Source: Mucilaginibacter sp. UBA4741
GTDB taxonomy: Bacteria; Bacteroidota; Bacteroidia; Sphingobacteriales; Sphingobacteriaceae
Assembly: GCA_002403905.1 (NCBI GenBank)
Contig: DHIR01000126.1
Span: 405-9,666, forward strand
Reading direction: 5' to 3'
DNA: 9,262 nucleotides
Positions 1 to 6,659 of the stretch are shown in pieces. The notes beneath the pieces are model-generated. The model was not told the DNA's origin. It did no database searches and saw nothing but the letters and a program-made list of their open reading frames with translations. The translations under genes were made by a program, and so were the position numbers. Positions within the stretch are counted from its first letter, which is position 1; each line of letters starts with the position of its first letter.

Positions 1-1011
1 GCCAATCCTAACGGCGAGGCCGAGGTAGTTAACGTTGCGCTAAAACCTCATGCCAAGTTAAAGAAACTACAGTTTGACGAAGACTTTGCGCAGCTGGCTA
101 TTAAAGGCCGGGCATCTATGGGTAATATTATTACCAAATACCCGGTTAAAAAGATATTGTTAAAAAGCAAAGGTATATCAACCCTCGCGGGCCGTAAGAT
201 CTGGTATGATGATATTTTGAAACGCTTAAATGTTGACGCGCGCGGTAAATTTTTAGGTGAGTTTGATGGTGATGACCGTATACTAACGGTATTTGCCAAT
301 GGTGTTTACGAACTAACCAGTTTCGATCTGAATAACCACTTTGATGATAAAATGACCATCATAGAAAAGTATAATCCGGAGAAAGTTTACTCGGTTGTGC
401 ATTATGATGGTAAATCAAAAAACTACCTGGTTAAACGTTTTGTGTTTGAGAATACGGTAATAGGCAAAGAAACCAGCATCATCAGTGATGAGCCCGGATC
501 AAAAATGACGCTAATATCAAATGCTGCTGAGCCAATTGTTGAAGTAAAACAACTAAAAGGCGCTACCAGAACTCCTGAGACTATCGAGCTTAATTTGGCC
601 GAAGTAATAGATGTGAAAGGGATGAAAGCAATGGGTAACCGCATCTCGCAGCACCAGGTTGAAGCGGTAAAATTGATAGCCGAAAACAACCCGGTTGAGG
701 AAGTAATAATAGATGACGTTGAAGAAGAAGTAGCGGAAGAGTTGATAGATACAGATGAGGCCTCGGAAACTGTAGCGCAACAACCCGAATCAACAGCGGA
801 TGTACCTAAACCTGTAAAGAATGTATCAGAAACTGTTGAACAACCCCAAACTGAACTGGTAGCAGAGCAGCAACCCGAAAAAGCAGTTGAGCCGGAACCT
901 ATCGAAAAGCCTAAAACAGAAGAACCGCCACCAATTAAAAAAATAGATTTTGAGATAACCAACCCGGATGATATCGATATAGACGATAAAGGGCAGTTAG
1001 GGTTGTTTTAA
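1..1011 (+). CDS. parC: DNA topoisomerase IV subunit A (ParC), C-terminal part only
   Basis: The reading frame is open from the first base, so the start and the catalytic N-terminal domains lie outside the window; 336 residues are visible. ParC is the DNA-cleaving and DNA-wrapping subunit of topoisomerase IV, which decatenates daughter chromosomes with ParE. About the first 215 visible residues resemble the GyrA/ParC C-terminal beta-pinwheel: a GyrA-box-like KGRASMGN segment near residue 35, then KILLKSKG, AGRKIWYDD and blade-like repeats. From about residue 231 (nt 691) the protein becomes an acidic Glu/Gln/Pro/Thr-rich, probably disordered tail with a near-repeat (SETVAQQPE, then SETVEQPQ). 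It ends in a conserved-looking segment, IDFEITNPDDIDIDDKG followed by QLGLF. Complete parE near the right edge supports the ParC assignment over GyrA. The naming rests on similarity recalled from the family; the tail function is unknown. Confidence 0.9.
   Translation, partial: ANPNGEAEVVNVALKPHAKLKKLQFDEDFAQLAIKGRASMGNIITKYPVKKILLKSKGISTLAGRKIWYDDILKRLNVDARGKFLGEFDGDDRILTVFANGVYELTSFDLNNHFDDKMTIIEKYNPEKVYSVVHYDGKSKNYLVKRFVFENTVIGKETSIISDEPGSKMTLISNAAEPIVEVKQLKGATRTPETIELNLAEVIDVKGMKAMGNRISQHQVEAVKLIAENNPVEEVIIDDVEEEVAEELIDTDEASETVAQQPESTADVPKPVKNVSETVEQPQTELVAEQQPEKAVEPEPIEKPKTEEPPPIKKIDFEITNPDDIDIDDKGQLGLF
994..1008 (+). other. QLGLF C-terminal peptide of ParC, resembling a beta-clamp binding motif
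   Basis: The last five codons of parC encode Q-L-G-L-F directly before the TAA stop. Known bacterial sliding-clamp (DnaN) binding peptides follow the consensus QL[S/D]LF and often sit at a protein end or on a flexible tether. Here the peptide is at the extreme C-terminus after roughly 80-100 low-complexity acidic residues, which is a suitable geometry. Clamp binding is an inference from the motif only. Confidence 0.45.
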
Positions 1012-1019
1012 AATATTCC

Positions 1020-1052
1020 AGACTTACGAAGTTTTGAAAACTTCGTAAGTCT
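1020..1052. terminator. 33-nt perfect palindrome between convergent parC and the aldose epimerase gene
   Basis: Arms AGACTTACGAAGTTTT (1020-1035) and AAAACTTCGTAAGTCT (1037-1052) are exact reverse complements around a single G at 1036. The element starts 9 bases after the parC stop and ends 8 bases before the stop of the opposite gene, filling most of a 48-base gap. A strong hairpin forms on either strand, so a bidirectional terminator is likely. There is no long U-run immediately after it on the + strand, so a classical intrinsic terminator is not proven. Its design matches the palindrome at 7086-7118. Confidence 0.65.
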
Positions 1053-1059
1053 TACTATA

Positions 1060-1926
1060 TTACATACTTATAAAAAATGCCGCCTCAAATACGTGACCAA
1101 TTCCTAGTTTTTGTATAGCTTCTTTTTGGGTTATGTCTGCATGTTTGCCTACGCTATCAGCGCAGCCCAACCATGGTTCAATGCAAACAAAATCGGCACC
1201 GGGCTTATTCCAAAGCCCCAGGTAATTAAAATGCGGGAACTCTACCGTTAGTGATTGATCATGCTGTGTGCTTTTTATAGTCACCACCCTTGAGCGTAGG
1301 TTTTTAAATACCAACGCGTCATTAGCAAATAGGTCACGGGTTAAAAACAGCTTGCCTTTATCGGTGGCTACCGGCTCGGTTTCGCCGTTAAATGTTCCTT
1401 CGGGCGCTAATAAGTGTGTTTTTAATTTCTCGTCAACTTCAAATTCTATATAATAATCCTCATGCTTCTCGCCTTTATTAAAGGGTACATTAAAGGCCGG
1501 GTGCCCGCCAACCGAAAAATAAATCGGTTTTTTATCCAAATTAATAACCTTATAAGTTACGCGCAGGGCATCATCTATCAGGTCATAATGGATCTGGAAA
1601 TCAAACTTATAAGGATATTTAGCTAATGTTTTTTCGCAATAAGGTAAAGAGAACCACGCCGATTGTTCGCTGGATGAGATCAGCAATAATTCAGACGTAC
1701 GCGCAAAACCATGTCGCGGCAATTCGTAAGTTTTACCATCAACTAAAAGCTCATTATCAATCAGCTGCCCAACAATGGGGAACAAGTTAGGCGCATGCCA
1801 CGGCCAAATGGCGGCATCGCCTTGCCATAAATGTTCAACACCTGTAGTTTTGTTAAAAAATGATGTTAACTCGCCACCCTGATTACGAATAGCTACTTTA
1901 AAAAGATGGTTCTCTATAATTGTCAT
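1060..1926 (-). CDS. Aldose 1-epimerase family protein, LacX-like
   Basis: This 288-residue protein belongs to the galactose mutarotase-like superfamily and most resembles the LacX branch, whose sugar substrate is generally not established. Likely catalytic residues are visible: His72 in RHGFAR, His142 in GGHPAFNVP, and Glu250 in CIEPWLGCADS, matching the two histidines and the glutamate base used by GalM-type mutarotases. No signal peptide is present, so it is probably cytoplasmic and interconverts alpha and beta anomers of a hexose or a related sugar. Length is normal for the family. The ATG at 1926 is followed by the typical N-terminal strand (ENHLFKVAIRNQGGEL). It is the last gene of the - strand run, 68 bases after the small secreted protein; that gap holds only a weak -7-like TAACTTTA. 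Specific substrate unknown. Confidence 0.85.
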   Translation of the reverse strand: MTIIENHLFKVAIRNQGGELTSFFNKTTGVEHLWQGDAAIWPWHAPNLFPIVGQLIDNELLVDGKTYELPRHGFARTSELLLISSSEQSAWFSLPYCEKTLAKYPYKFDFQIHYDLIDDALRVTYKVINLDKKPIYFSVGGHPAFNVPFNKGEKHEDYYIEFEVDEKLKTHLLAPEGTFNGETEPVATDKGKLFLTRDLFANDALVFKNLRSRVVTIKSTQHDQSLTVEFPHFNYLGLWNKPGADFVCIEPWLGCADSVGKHADITQKEAIQKLGIGHVFEAAFFISM

Positions 1927-1994
1927 CGGATATATATTGGAACGCTAAAGTTAACAATTATCGTACATAGTGGTTTTAACTTTATATTAAAGCA

Positions 1995-2645
1995 TTAAAA
2001 ATGATCGTAATAAAAAGAAAGGTTTCGTGCGTTTCTCCAGTAATCAAACCCTAACTCATCAAAGGTAGCTATAATGCCTATATAATCTTTAAATACTTGC
2101 ACATCAGGATATCGATCCAGTTCCTTTTTGCTGGCAAAACTATAAGTGGTAAATTTATTGTTGATTTTATATTCTACCACGTAAGACTTGTAAAAACCCT
2201 TTTTATCGATGTCGCCCTGATTGGGAAGATTATCTATATGATAGGTAAGCAATTTTGAATAAATAGACTTTAGATCTTTTTGTTGTATATGGAATTTTCT
2301 GTAAGGAAACACCTCCCATTTTCCATATTTTTTAATCGAATCAGGATATCTTCTATTTGCTGTTATTGTCTTGGAATAAAGATATGCGTTGTATTCGCCA
2401 TGATTTATGGTAATAACCTCTTCCACTAAAGCACGATCGCCTAGCATTGAAAACCTGATTTCAGTATCGTTCTTAGATTCGTGAATATCCCTTAACCGGA
2501 ATCCCAAGTTACCCTGCCATTCCATTTCGGGGCAATTGCAAAATCTATCAACTACAACAAAAGGATAATCAGAAGGGAAACCGGTTTTTTGCGCTAAAGC
2601 ATCAAGGCTATAAAGCGTGAAGATTAAAATTAGGTATTTATACAT
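1995..2645 (-). CDS. Small secreted protein of unknown function
   Basis: I do not recognise this 216-residue protein. It starts with a probable signal peptide (MYKYLILIFTLYSLDALAQ, cleavage likely after ALA or ALAQ), so the mature protein should be periplasmic or secreted; there is no lipobox cysteine. Two close cysteines occur in FCNCPEMEW (Cys36, Cys38). The protein is rich in tyrosine (21 of 216 residues) and in Lys, Asp and Asn, and its DNA appears more AT-rich than its neighbours. No repeats, membrane segments beyond the signal, or catalytic motif are evident. The start lies 38 bases after the stop of the propeller/phosphoesterase gene on the same strand, so co-transcription is plausible. 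It could be a recent insertion into the run, but nothing mobile flanks it. Confidence 0.75.
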   Translation of the reverse strand: MYKYLILIFTLYSLDALAQKTGFPSDYPFVVVDRFCNCPEMEWQGNLGFRLRDIHESKNDTEIRFSMLGDRALVEEVITINHGEYNAYLYSKTITANRRYPDSIKKYGKWEVFPYRKFHIQQKDLKSIYSKLLTYHIDNLPNQGDIDKKGFYKSYVVEYKINNKFTTYSFASKKELDRYPDVQVFKDYIGIIATFDELGFDYWRNARNLSFYYDHF

Positions 2646-2683
2646 ATTTACGCTTTAGTGGTATTTCACCATGTCTTTAACAT

Positions 2684-5122
2684 TTAATCATCATCCTTTT
2701 TCTTTTTTTGTTCTAAAATAACAAACGCGCTTCTTCTTGGAGCCGGCATAACAGAATTTTCGCCTTTAACATATTTCCAAACGACGTCGTTCAGCTCAAG
2801 GTCCGGCACTTTATCTTCATCAGCAAGATTAAACATTTCAGAGCGTTTGCTGCTTCTGTTTACGGCTACGTTGCGTTTTTCAACGTCAACCTCCGGCGCT
2901 TTTAAAGTATATGGTGTAAAATTGGGTTTACTGGTAAAGCAATCGTATAAGGGCATTGCGGCTGCATCATATTGGCTCATTGGCGGCAAACCCAGAATGA
3001 GCTCCATAGTGCGTAATACACCTGATGTTGAGTACATGCCATGAACCACAGCATCGCGCTTAACATACGGCCCGGCAAGATATACCGGCGAACGGTGCGC
3101 ATCCACATGATCTGATCCATTTTGCGCGTCATCCTCCAGAATAAATACTACCGATTCTTTCCAGATAGTGCTTTTTGAAAGATGTTCTAAAAACATACCT
3201 ACGCCCTGGTCATTATCAGCAACCGCGGCTATTGGCGATATGGCACCCTTGCGCTGCCCGCTGGTGTGGTCGTTACCCATACGGATGATGTTCATCTTAG
3301 GTACATTGTTTACACTTAATAACGAATCAAAATCATGCGCCCACACATTAGCGCGAAGCCTGTCGGTAATATCTAAAGTAAAACCCGGCGTTTGCACACA
3401 CATGTGGCCTTTTAAAGCTTTAATAGTGGTTTTACCATAAGCTGCAAATTCACCATAACTGCGATAGCTTATACCTGCTCTGTTGCAATAGTCCCATATA
3501 AAACCATCGCGTGGGTCGTTAGCAGTACGTACACCCTCGCCACCATAATCGCCGCCGCGGCCACCGTAACTGGTGGGCCAGGTTTTTTCAATATAATCAG
3601 TAGCGTAAGCTGCCATACTCCAGTTGTGTCCGTCAGCACTCACTTCGGCATCAACATAAAAGTTGTCCAGCAAAGAAAATTCATTAGCAATAGCATGTTG
3701 GTTAGGTGTAACCTTGTTACCAAAAATACAAAGCGAGGTATCGCCATTGCCTTTAGTCATATCGCCTAAAACCTGGTCGTAAGTTCGGTTTTCTTTAATA
3801 ATATAAAACACATATTTAATTGGCGATTTATCGGCTTTGCTGCGCGGGATAGGATTGCCTGCTTCGCCGGGCGCCATTTTCTCCAACTTATTATTATAAG
3901 GTGTATTGGCATAAACCTGTTTGGTAAATATCTTTTGCTGATCGGCAGTTGGCGTTAGGATAAAAGATAAAGTTCCTTTAAATAAGCCTCCAATATATTG
4001 CTCTTTGGAATTAGTAGCACCACGCTGGTAACTACTGTTATCTGCTTTTTTAATTGGCATTGGCCCACGCGGGTTAGCCATTGATGTAAAACCCTTTCCG
4101 TTTGACACCAAAATTTTGCTGCCCAAAGTTTTAACATTGGTAGGATACCAGCCAACCGGAATAAACCCACGGCTTTGGCTTGCGCCAGGTTTGCTAACAT
4201 CAAACACTGCTAAACAATTGTTGTCGGCATTGGCTATATATAATGTTTTTTCATCGGCTGATAAAGCCAGTCCATTAGTTGTAGAGCCGGTTAATTTTGT
4301 TGGATAAAGCGAAGTGGATAATACTTCTGTTACCGCATTAGTAGCAGTGTTTATAATGGATACCGAGTTATCATTGGCATTAGCTACATATAAACGGGTG
4401 CCTTTTTTATTTAATAATAATTCGTTAGGATGGCTGCCCACCTTAATAGTGCTTATCCGGCCAGATGCGGTATTGTACATAGCCAGTTCGCCGCCGTTCC
4501 AAACAGAAATGTAAAGCGTTTTTTCATCAGGCGATAGTACGCAGCTATATGCCTCGGCATCCAGTTTTACTTTACTTTTAACGGTGTTGGTAATCAGGTC
4601 TACCACGTATAAACTATTGTCCTCTTTAGTTACGGTGAATAACAGTGTGTTGCTTTTATTTACCGCGATACCCGTAGCGCAAACTTTGTTTTTTGGATAT
4701 GCTTTCGGAGCCAATTTAATGGTATCGGCAGGGATAAGCTTGTTGTTTTTTATTTCAAAATCAATGATCCAGTTATCATTACCGCCAGATGCATACAAGT
4801 GTTTATCGTCATGGCTAAAAGTAAGGCCGTACCATAATTTACCTATTACTTTTTCGTCTATTAGTTTTTCATTAACAGGGTCGATCAACTGTATAGATTG
4901 CGTGCTTTGCCCGTTATTAGTAACGGCCAGCAATTTGCCTGATGACGATAGCTGAATATTTAGCGGCAGATCGCCCAAAGGCAATGAAGTGCCTGCGGGG
5001 CTTAGTTTCCATCCGTTAGGTAAAAGTACCTGGCCTGTTTGTGCTATTTTACCTGGTAATTGGGCCTGAACTTTTAGTACAACAGCTGTAAGTGCTGCAA
5101 AAATTAATAGTTTTTGTTTCAT
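2684..5122 (-). CDS. Secreted bifunctional YncE-type beta-propeller / phosphoesterase (alkaline phosphatase superfamily)
   Basis: This 812-residue protein starts with a signal peptide (about residues 1-20, ending KVQA before QLPGK), so it acts in the periplasm or outside the cell. Residues about 50-340 form a YVTN/YncE-like propeller, with repeated strands such as RLYVANANDNSVSIINTATN, KTLYIANADNNCLAVFDV and KTLYISVWNGGELAMY. Residues about 430-720 are a phosphoesterase domain of the phospholipase C/acid phosphatase type. Candidate metal and catalytic positions are Glu444-Asn445 in ENRTYDQVLGD, the SADGHNW segment at 495-501, NDH at 617-619, and EDDAQNGSDHVDAHR at 663-677. The substrate is unknown; phosphomonoesters or phospholipids are possible. 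A roughly 90-residue charged C-terminal extension ends in KKKKDDD. It follows the e(P4)-like phosphatase by 76 bases, a gap containing a good -7 box. This domain order is a known Bacteroidota architecture. Confidence 0.9.
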   Translation of the reverse strand: MKQKLLIFAALTAVVLKVQAQLPGKIAQTGQVLLPNGWKLSPAGTSLPLGDLPLNIQLSSSGKLLAVTNNGQSTQSIQLIDPVNEKLIDEKVIGKLWYGLTFSHDDKHLYASGGNDNWIIDFEIKNNKLIPADTIKLAPKAYPKNKVCATGIAVNKSNTLLFTVTKEDNSLYVVDLITNTVKSKVKLDAEAYSCVLSPDEKTLYISVWNGGELAMYNTASGRISTIKVGSHPNELLLNKKGTRLYVANANDNSVSIINTATNAVTEVLSTSLYPTKLTGSTTNGLALSADEKTLYIANADNNCLAVFDVSKPGASQSRGFIPVGWYPTNVKTLGSKILVSNGKGFTSMANPRGPMPIKKADNSSYQRGATNSKEQYIGGLFKGTLSFILTPTADQQKIFTKQVYANTPYNNKLEKMAPGEAGNPIPRSKADKSPIKYVFYIIKENRTYDQVLGDMTKGNGDTSLCIFGNKVTPNQHAIANEFSLLDNFYVDAEVSADGHNWSMAAYATDYIEKTWPTSYGGRGGDYGGEGVRTANDPRDGFIWDYCNRAGISYRSYGEFAAYGKTTIKALKGHMCVQTPGFTLDITDRLRANVWAHDFDSLLSVNNVPKMNIIRMGNDHTSGQRKGAISPIAAVADNDQGVGMFLEHLSKSTIWKESVVFILEDDAQNGSDHVDAHRSPVYLAGPYVKRDAVVHGMYSTSGVLRTMELILGLPPMSQYDAAAMPLYDCFTSKPNFTPYTLKAPEVDVEKRNVAVNRSSKRSEMFNLADEDKVPDLELNDVVWKYVKGENSVMPAPRRSAFVILEQKKKKDDD

Positions 5123-5141
5123 GATTTTTTAACTGGTAAAC

Positions 5142-5149
5142 CAAAAATA
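5142..5149 (-). promoter_or_regulatory. -7 promoter box before the propeller/phosphoesterase gene
   Basis: On the - strand the sequence reads TATTTTTG, an exact match to the Bacteroidota -7 consensus TAnnTTTG. It ends 19 bases before the ATG, giving a short leader. No convincing TTG/TTTG -33 element lies at the usual 17-23 base spacing. It would give the second half of the gene run its own transcription start. Confidence 0.45.
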
Positions 5150-5198
5150 CTAATTGATTTACTGTAAAATCCCATTTAACAAAAACTTAATATAAATG

Positions 5199-5996
5199 TT
5201 ACTTATCTAGCTTAATTAAAGATTTGATAACCGAATCTTTTTGAGCCGAAGTAAGTTTATAATTAAACTTAAATATAGCGTTCTCAAAATCACCGTATGA
5301 TGGGTTGGGTATAATGATGTACTTATTTCCGAATTGCTTTTTCAATTTCTCAGTAGTTGCCATACGGCTTTCTTCGGATGGTTTATTGTCATATAACGCA
5401 TCAAAATCGGGCAGGTTATCACCGCAAAGCAGTACGATATTATATTTTGCTAATACCTGTTGGCGGCGGGCCTCCTTGCTGGATATTATTTGTTTTAAAA
5501 TGATATGCTTATCATCAGCATAAGGTAAATGGTAGAGCTTTAAATTTTGAGTTGTTCCCGCACGTTCATCCTCATCTCGATTAGTGATATAAAATACAAC
5601 AACGCCTTTTGAAGCGGCGTATTTAAAAAACGATGGCGCTCCCGGAACGGTATCAGCAATGCCTTTGGCGGTCCATTGTTTCCAGGCTTTCAGGTCGAAC
5701 TCCTGATTATTAATAGCTCTTCCCGCATCATAAGGGCTATTATCTAATAGCGTTTCGTCAATATCGGTAACTACAGCAAGCGGCTTTTTGCCTTTATGTC
5801 TAAGGGCCATATCCAAACGCAGCTTAGCCAGGTTATACGCCTGGAAACACAGAGCCTTATACTCGGCCGCACGTTGCTGGTATAATGAACCCCATACTTT
5901 GCCACCGTTAGCAATAGATAAATTATTTGGCGCATCCTGCGCGTTGCCAGCTACAAACGCAAATAATAAGCCCGTTAACAACAGTGTTTTTTTCAT
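5199..5996 (-). CDS. Secreted acid phosphatase / 5'-nucleotidase, e(P4) family (HAD superfamily)
   Basis: This 265-residue HAD-fold phosphatase is related to lipoprotein e(P4), which removes phosphate from nucleotides such as NMN and AMP in the periplasm. The HAD motifs are present: DIDET with nucleophile Asp78 and acid/base Asp80, Thr138 in YITNRDE, a basic stretch SSKEARRQ at 172-179 with Lys168 upstream, and metal-binding CGDNLPDFD at 191-199 (Asp193, Asp197). A signal peptide is clear (MKKTLLLTGLLFAFVAGNAQ), but there is no lipobox cysteine near its end, so the enzyme is probably soluble in the periplasm instead of lipid-anchored like classical e(P4). The ATG at 5996 lies 5 bases after the msrA stop, which indicates translational coupling or at least co-transcription. 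The next gene encodes another exported phosphatase. The exact substrate is inferred only from the family. Confidence 0.9.
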   Translation of the reverse strand: MKKTLLLTGLLFAFVAGNAQDAPNNLSIANGGKVWGSLYQQRAAEYKALCFQAYNLAKLRLDMALRHKGKKPLAVVTDIDETLLDNSPYDAGRAINNQEFDLKAWKQWTAKGIADTVPGAPSFFKYAASKGVVVFYITNRDEDERAGTTQNLKLYHLPYADDKHIILKQIISSKEARRQQVLAKYNIVLLCGDNLPDFDALYDNKPSEESRMATTEKLKKQFGNKYIIIPNPSYGDFENAIFKFNYKLTSAQKDSVIKSLIKLDK

Positions 5997-6001
5997 GAAG
6001 A

Positions 6002-6550
6002 TTAGCTTAATAACTCCGGCTTTATTTTGTCGAGAAACTCTTTGGCAAACTTATTAAGCTTGGGTTGTATCACAAACGAGCAATAAGGTTTTACCGGGTT
6101 TTCGTTAAAATAGTTCTGATGATAATCTTCGGCCTTGTAAAACTCGCTTGCTGGAGTAATTTCAGTGACGATGGGTTTGCTGAACACATGCTCATCGGTT
6201 AGCTTTTTTATCATGGCTTCTGCTGCTTGCCTTTGCTCATCGGTAGTATAAAATATAGCCGATCGGTATTGTGTCCCTACATCGTTACCCTGACGGTTTA
6301 AGGTAGTGGCATCATGCGTTTTAAAAAATATCAGCAATATTTCATCGAGGCTAACCGCGTCTGCATCATATTCTACCTCAACCACTTCGGCATGTCCGGT
6401 GTTGCCGCTGCAAATTTGCTCATAAGTAGGGTTTTTAATTTGGCCACCCATGTAGCCTGAAACAACGGCCCTTACACCTTTAACTGTCTGAAATATAGCC
6501 TCGGTGCACCAAAAGCAACCGCTGCCAAATGTAATTTTTTGTGTATTCAT
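6002..6550 (-). CDS. msrA: Peptide-methionine (S)-S-oxide reductase MsrA
   Basis: MsrA reduces the S-epimer of methionine sulfoxide in proteins, with electrons normally from thioredoxin. The 182-residue protein has the catalytic motif GCFWCTEA (catalytic Cys12), SGYMGG, the CSGNTGHAEVVEV substrate-binding segment, VGTQYRSAIFY, and AEDYHQNYF. Extra cysteines at Cys15 and in PYCSFVIQPK could act as resolving cysteines. There is no signal peptide, so it is cytoplasmic. The ATG at 6550 is chosen because it places GCFWC at the usual distance from the N-terminus; an upstream in-frame GTG at 6574 would add only eight unsupported residues. It is the first gene of the - strand run, transcribed from the palindromic divergent promoter shared with the DoxX gene, and its stop lies 5 bases before the phosphatase start. 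No MsrB domain is fused. Confidence 0.95.
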   Translation of the reverse strand: MNTQKITFGSGCFWCTEAIFQTVKGVRAVVSGYMGGQIKNPTYEQICSGNTGHAEVVEVEYDADAVSLDEILLIFFKTHDATTLNRQGNDVGTQYRSAIFYTTDEQRQAAEAMIKKLTDEHVFSKPIVTEITPASEFYKAEDYHQNYFNENPVKPYCSFVIQPKLNKFAKEFLDKIKPELLS

Positions 6551-6581
6551 AATATTATAACGAAGGTATGACACTTTAGTT

Positions 6582-6589
6582 TAAATATA
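6582..6589 (-). promoter_or_regulatory. Probable -7 box for msrA
   Basis: On the - strand this reads TATATTTA, one base away from TAnnTTTG, and ends 31 bases before the msrA ATG. It is one arm of the imperfect palindrome at 6583-6610. No clear -33 element was found. Confidence 0.4.
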
Positions 6590-6610
6590 GATGTTTAAAC
6601 ATTTATATTT
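6583..6610. promoter_or_regulatory. Imperfect 28-bp palindrome in the msrA/doxX divergent promoter
   Basis: The half-sites AAATATAGATGTTT and AAACATTTATATTT are reverse complements at 13 of 14 positions; the core ATGTTTAAACAT (6591-6602) is perfect. It sits in the 109-base gap between the two divergent starts and overlaps the -7 boxes of both. It could be an operator for a dimeric regulator controlling both genes, or simply two mirror-image AT-rich promoters. Confidence 0.4.
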
Positions 6611-6611
6611 G
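6604..6611 (+). promoter_or_regulatory. -7 promoter box for the DoxX-family gene
   Basis: TATATTTG matches the Bacteroidota -7 consensus TAnnTTTG exactly. It lies 48 bases before the ATG at 6660 and is followed by an A-rich leader (AACAAAAAAACTTAAAAATT at 6640-6659), the usual kind of translation start context in this phylum. No TTG -33 element is evident at the expected spacing. Confidence 0.55.
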
Positions 6612-6659
6612 GCCCTTTAATTGAGCAACTTTAAATCACAACAAAAAAACTTAAAAATT

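Noticed and set aside
423..962. A 179-codon - strand open frame opposite the parC tail
   Set aside because: Its Ser/Thr/Gly-rich product is what the complement of Glu/Gln/Pro codons produces; it has no motif and overlaps a well-supported gene.
4584..4955. A 123-codon + strand open frame inside the propeller/phosphoesterase gene
   Set aside because: It is antisense to the clear YVTN repeats, has no recognisable domain and no start context.
6551..6574. In-frame upstream GTG start for msrA at 6574
   Set aside because: It would add only SYLRYNI-type residues not seen in MsrA; the ATG at 6550 gives the standard N-terminus before GCFWC.
6621..6659. In-frame TTG start for the DoxX-family gene at 6621
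   Set aside because: The added residues are the translation of an A-rich leader and are not DoxX-like; the ATG at 6660 starts directly at the first membrane segment.
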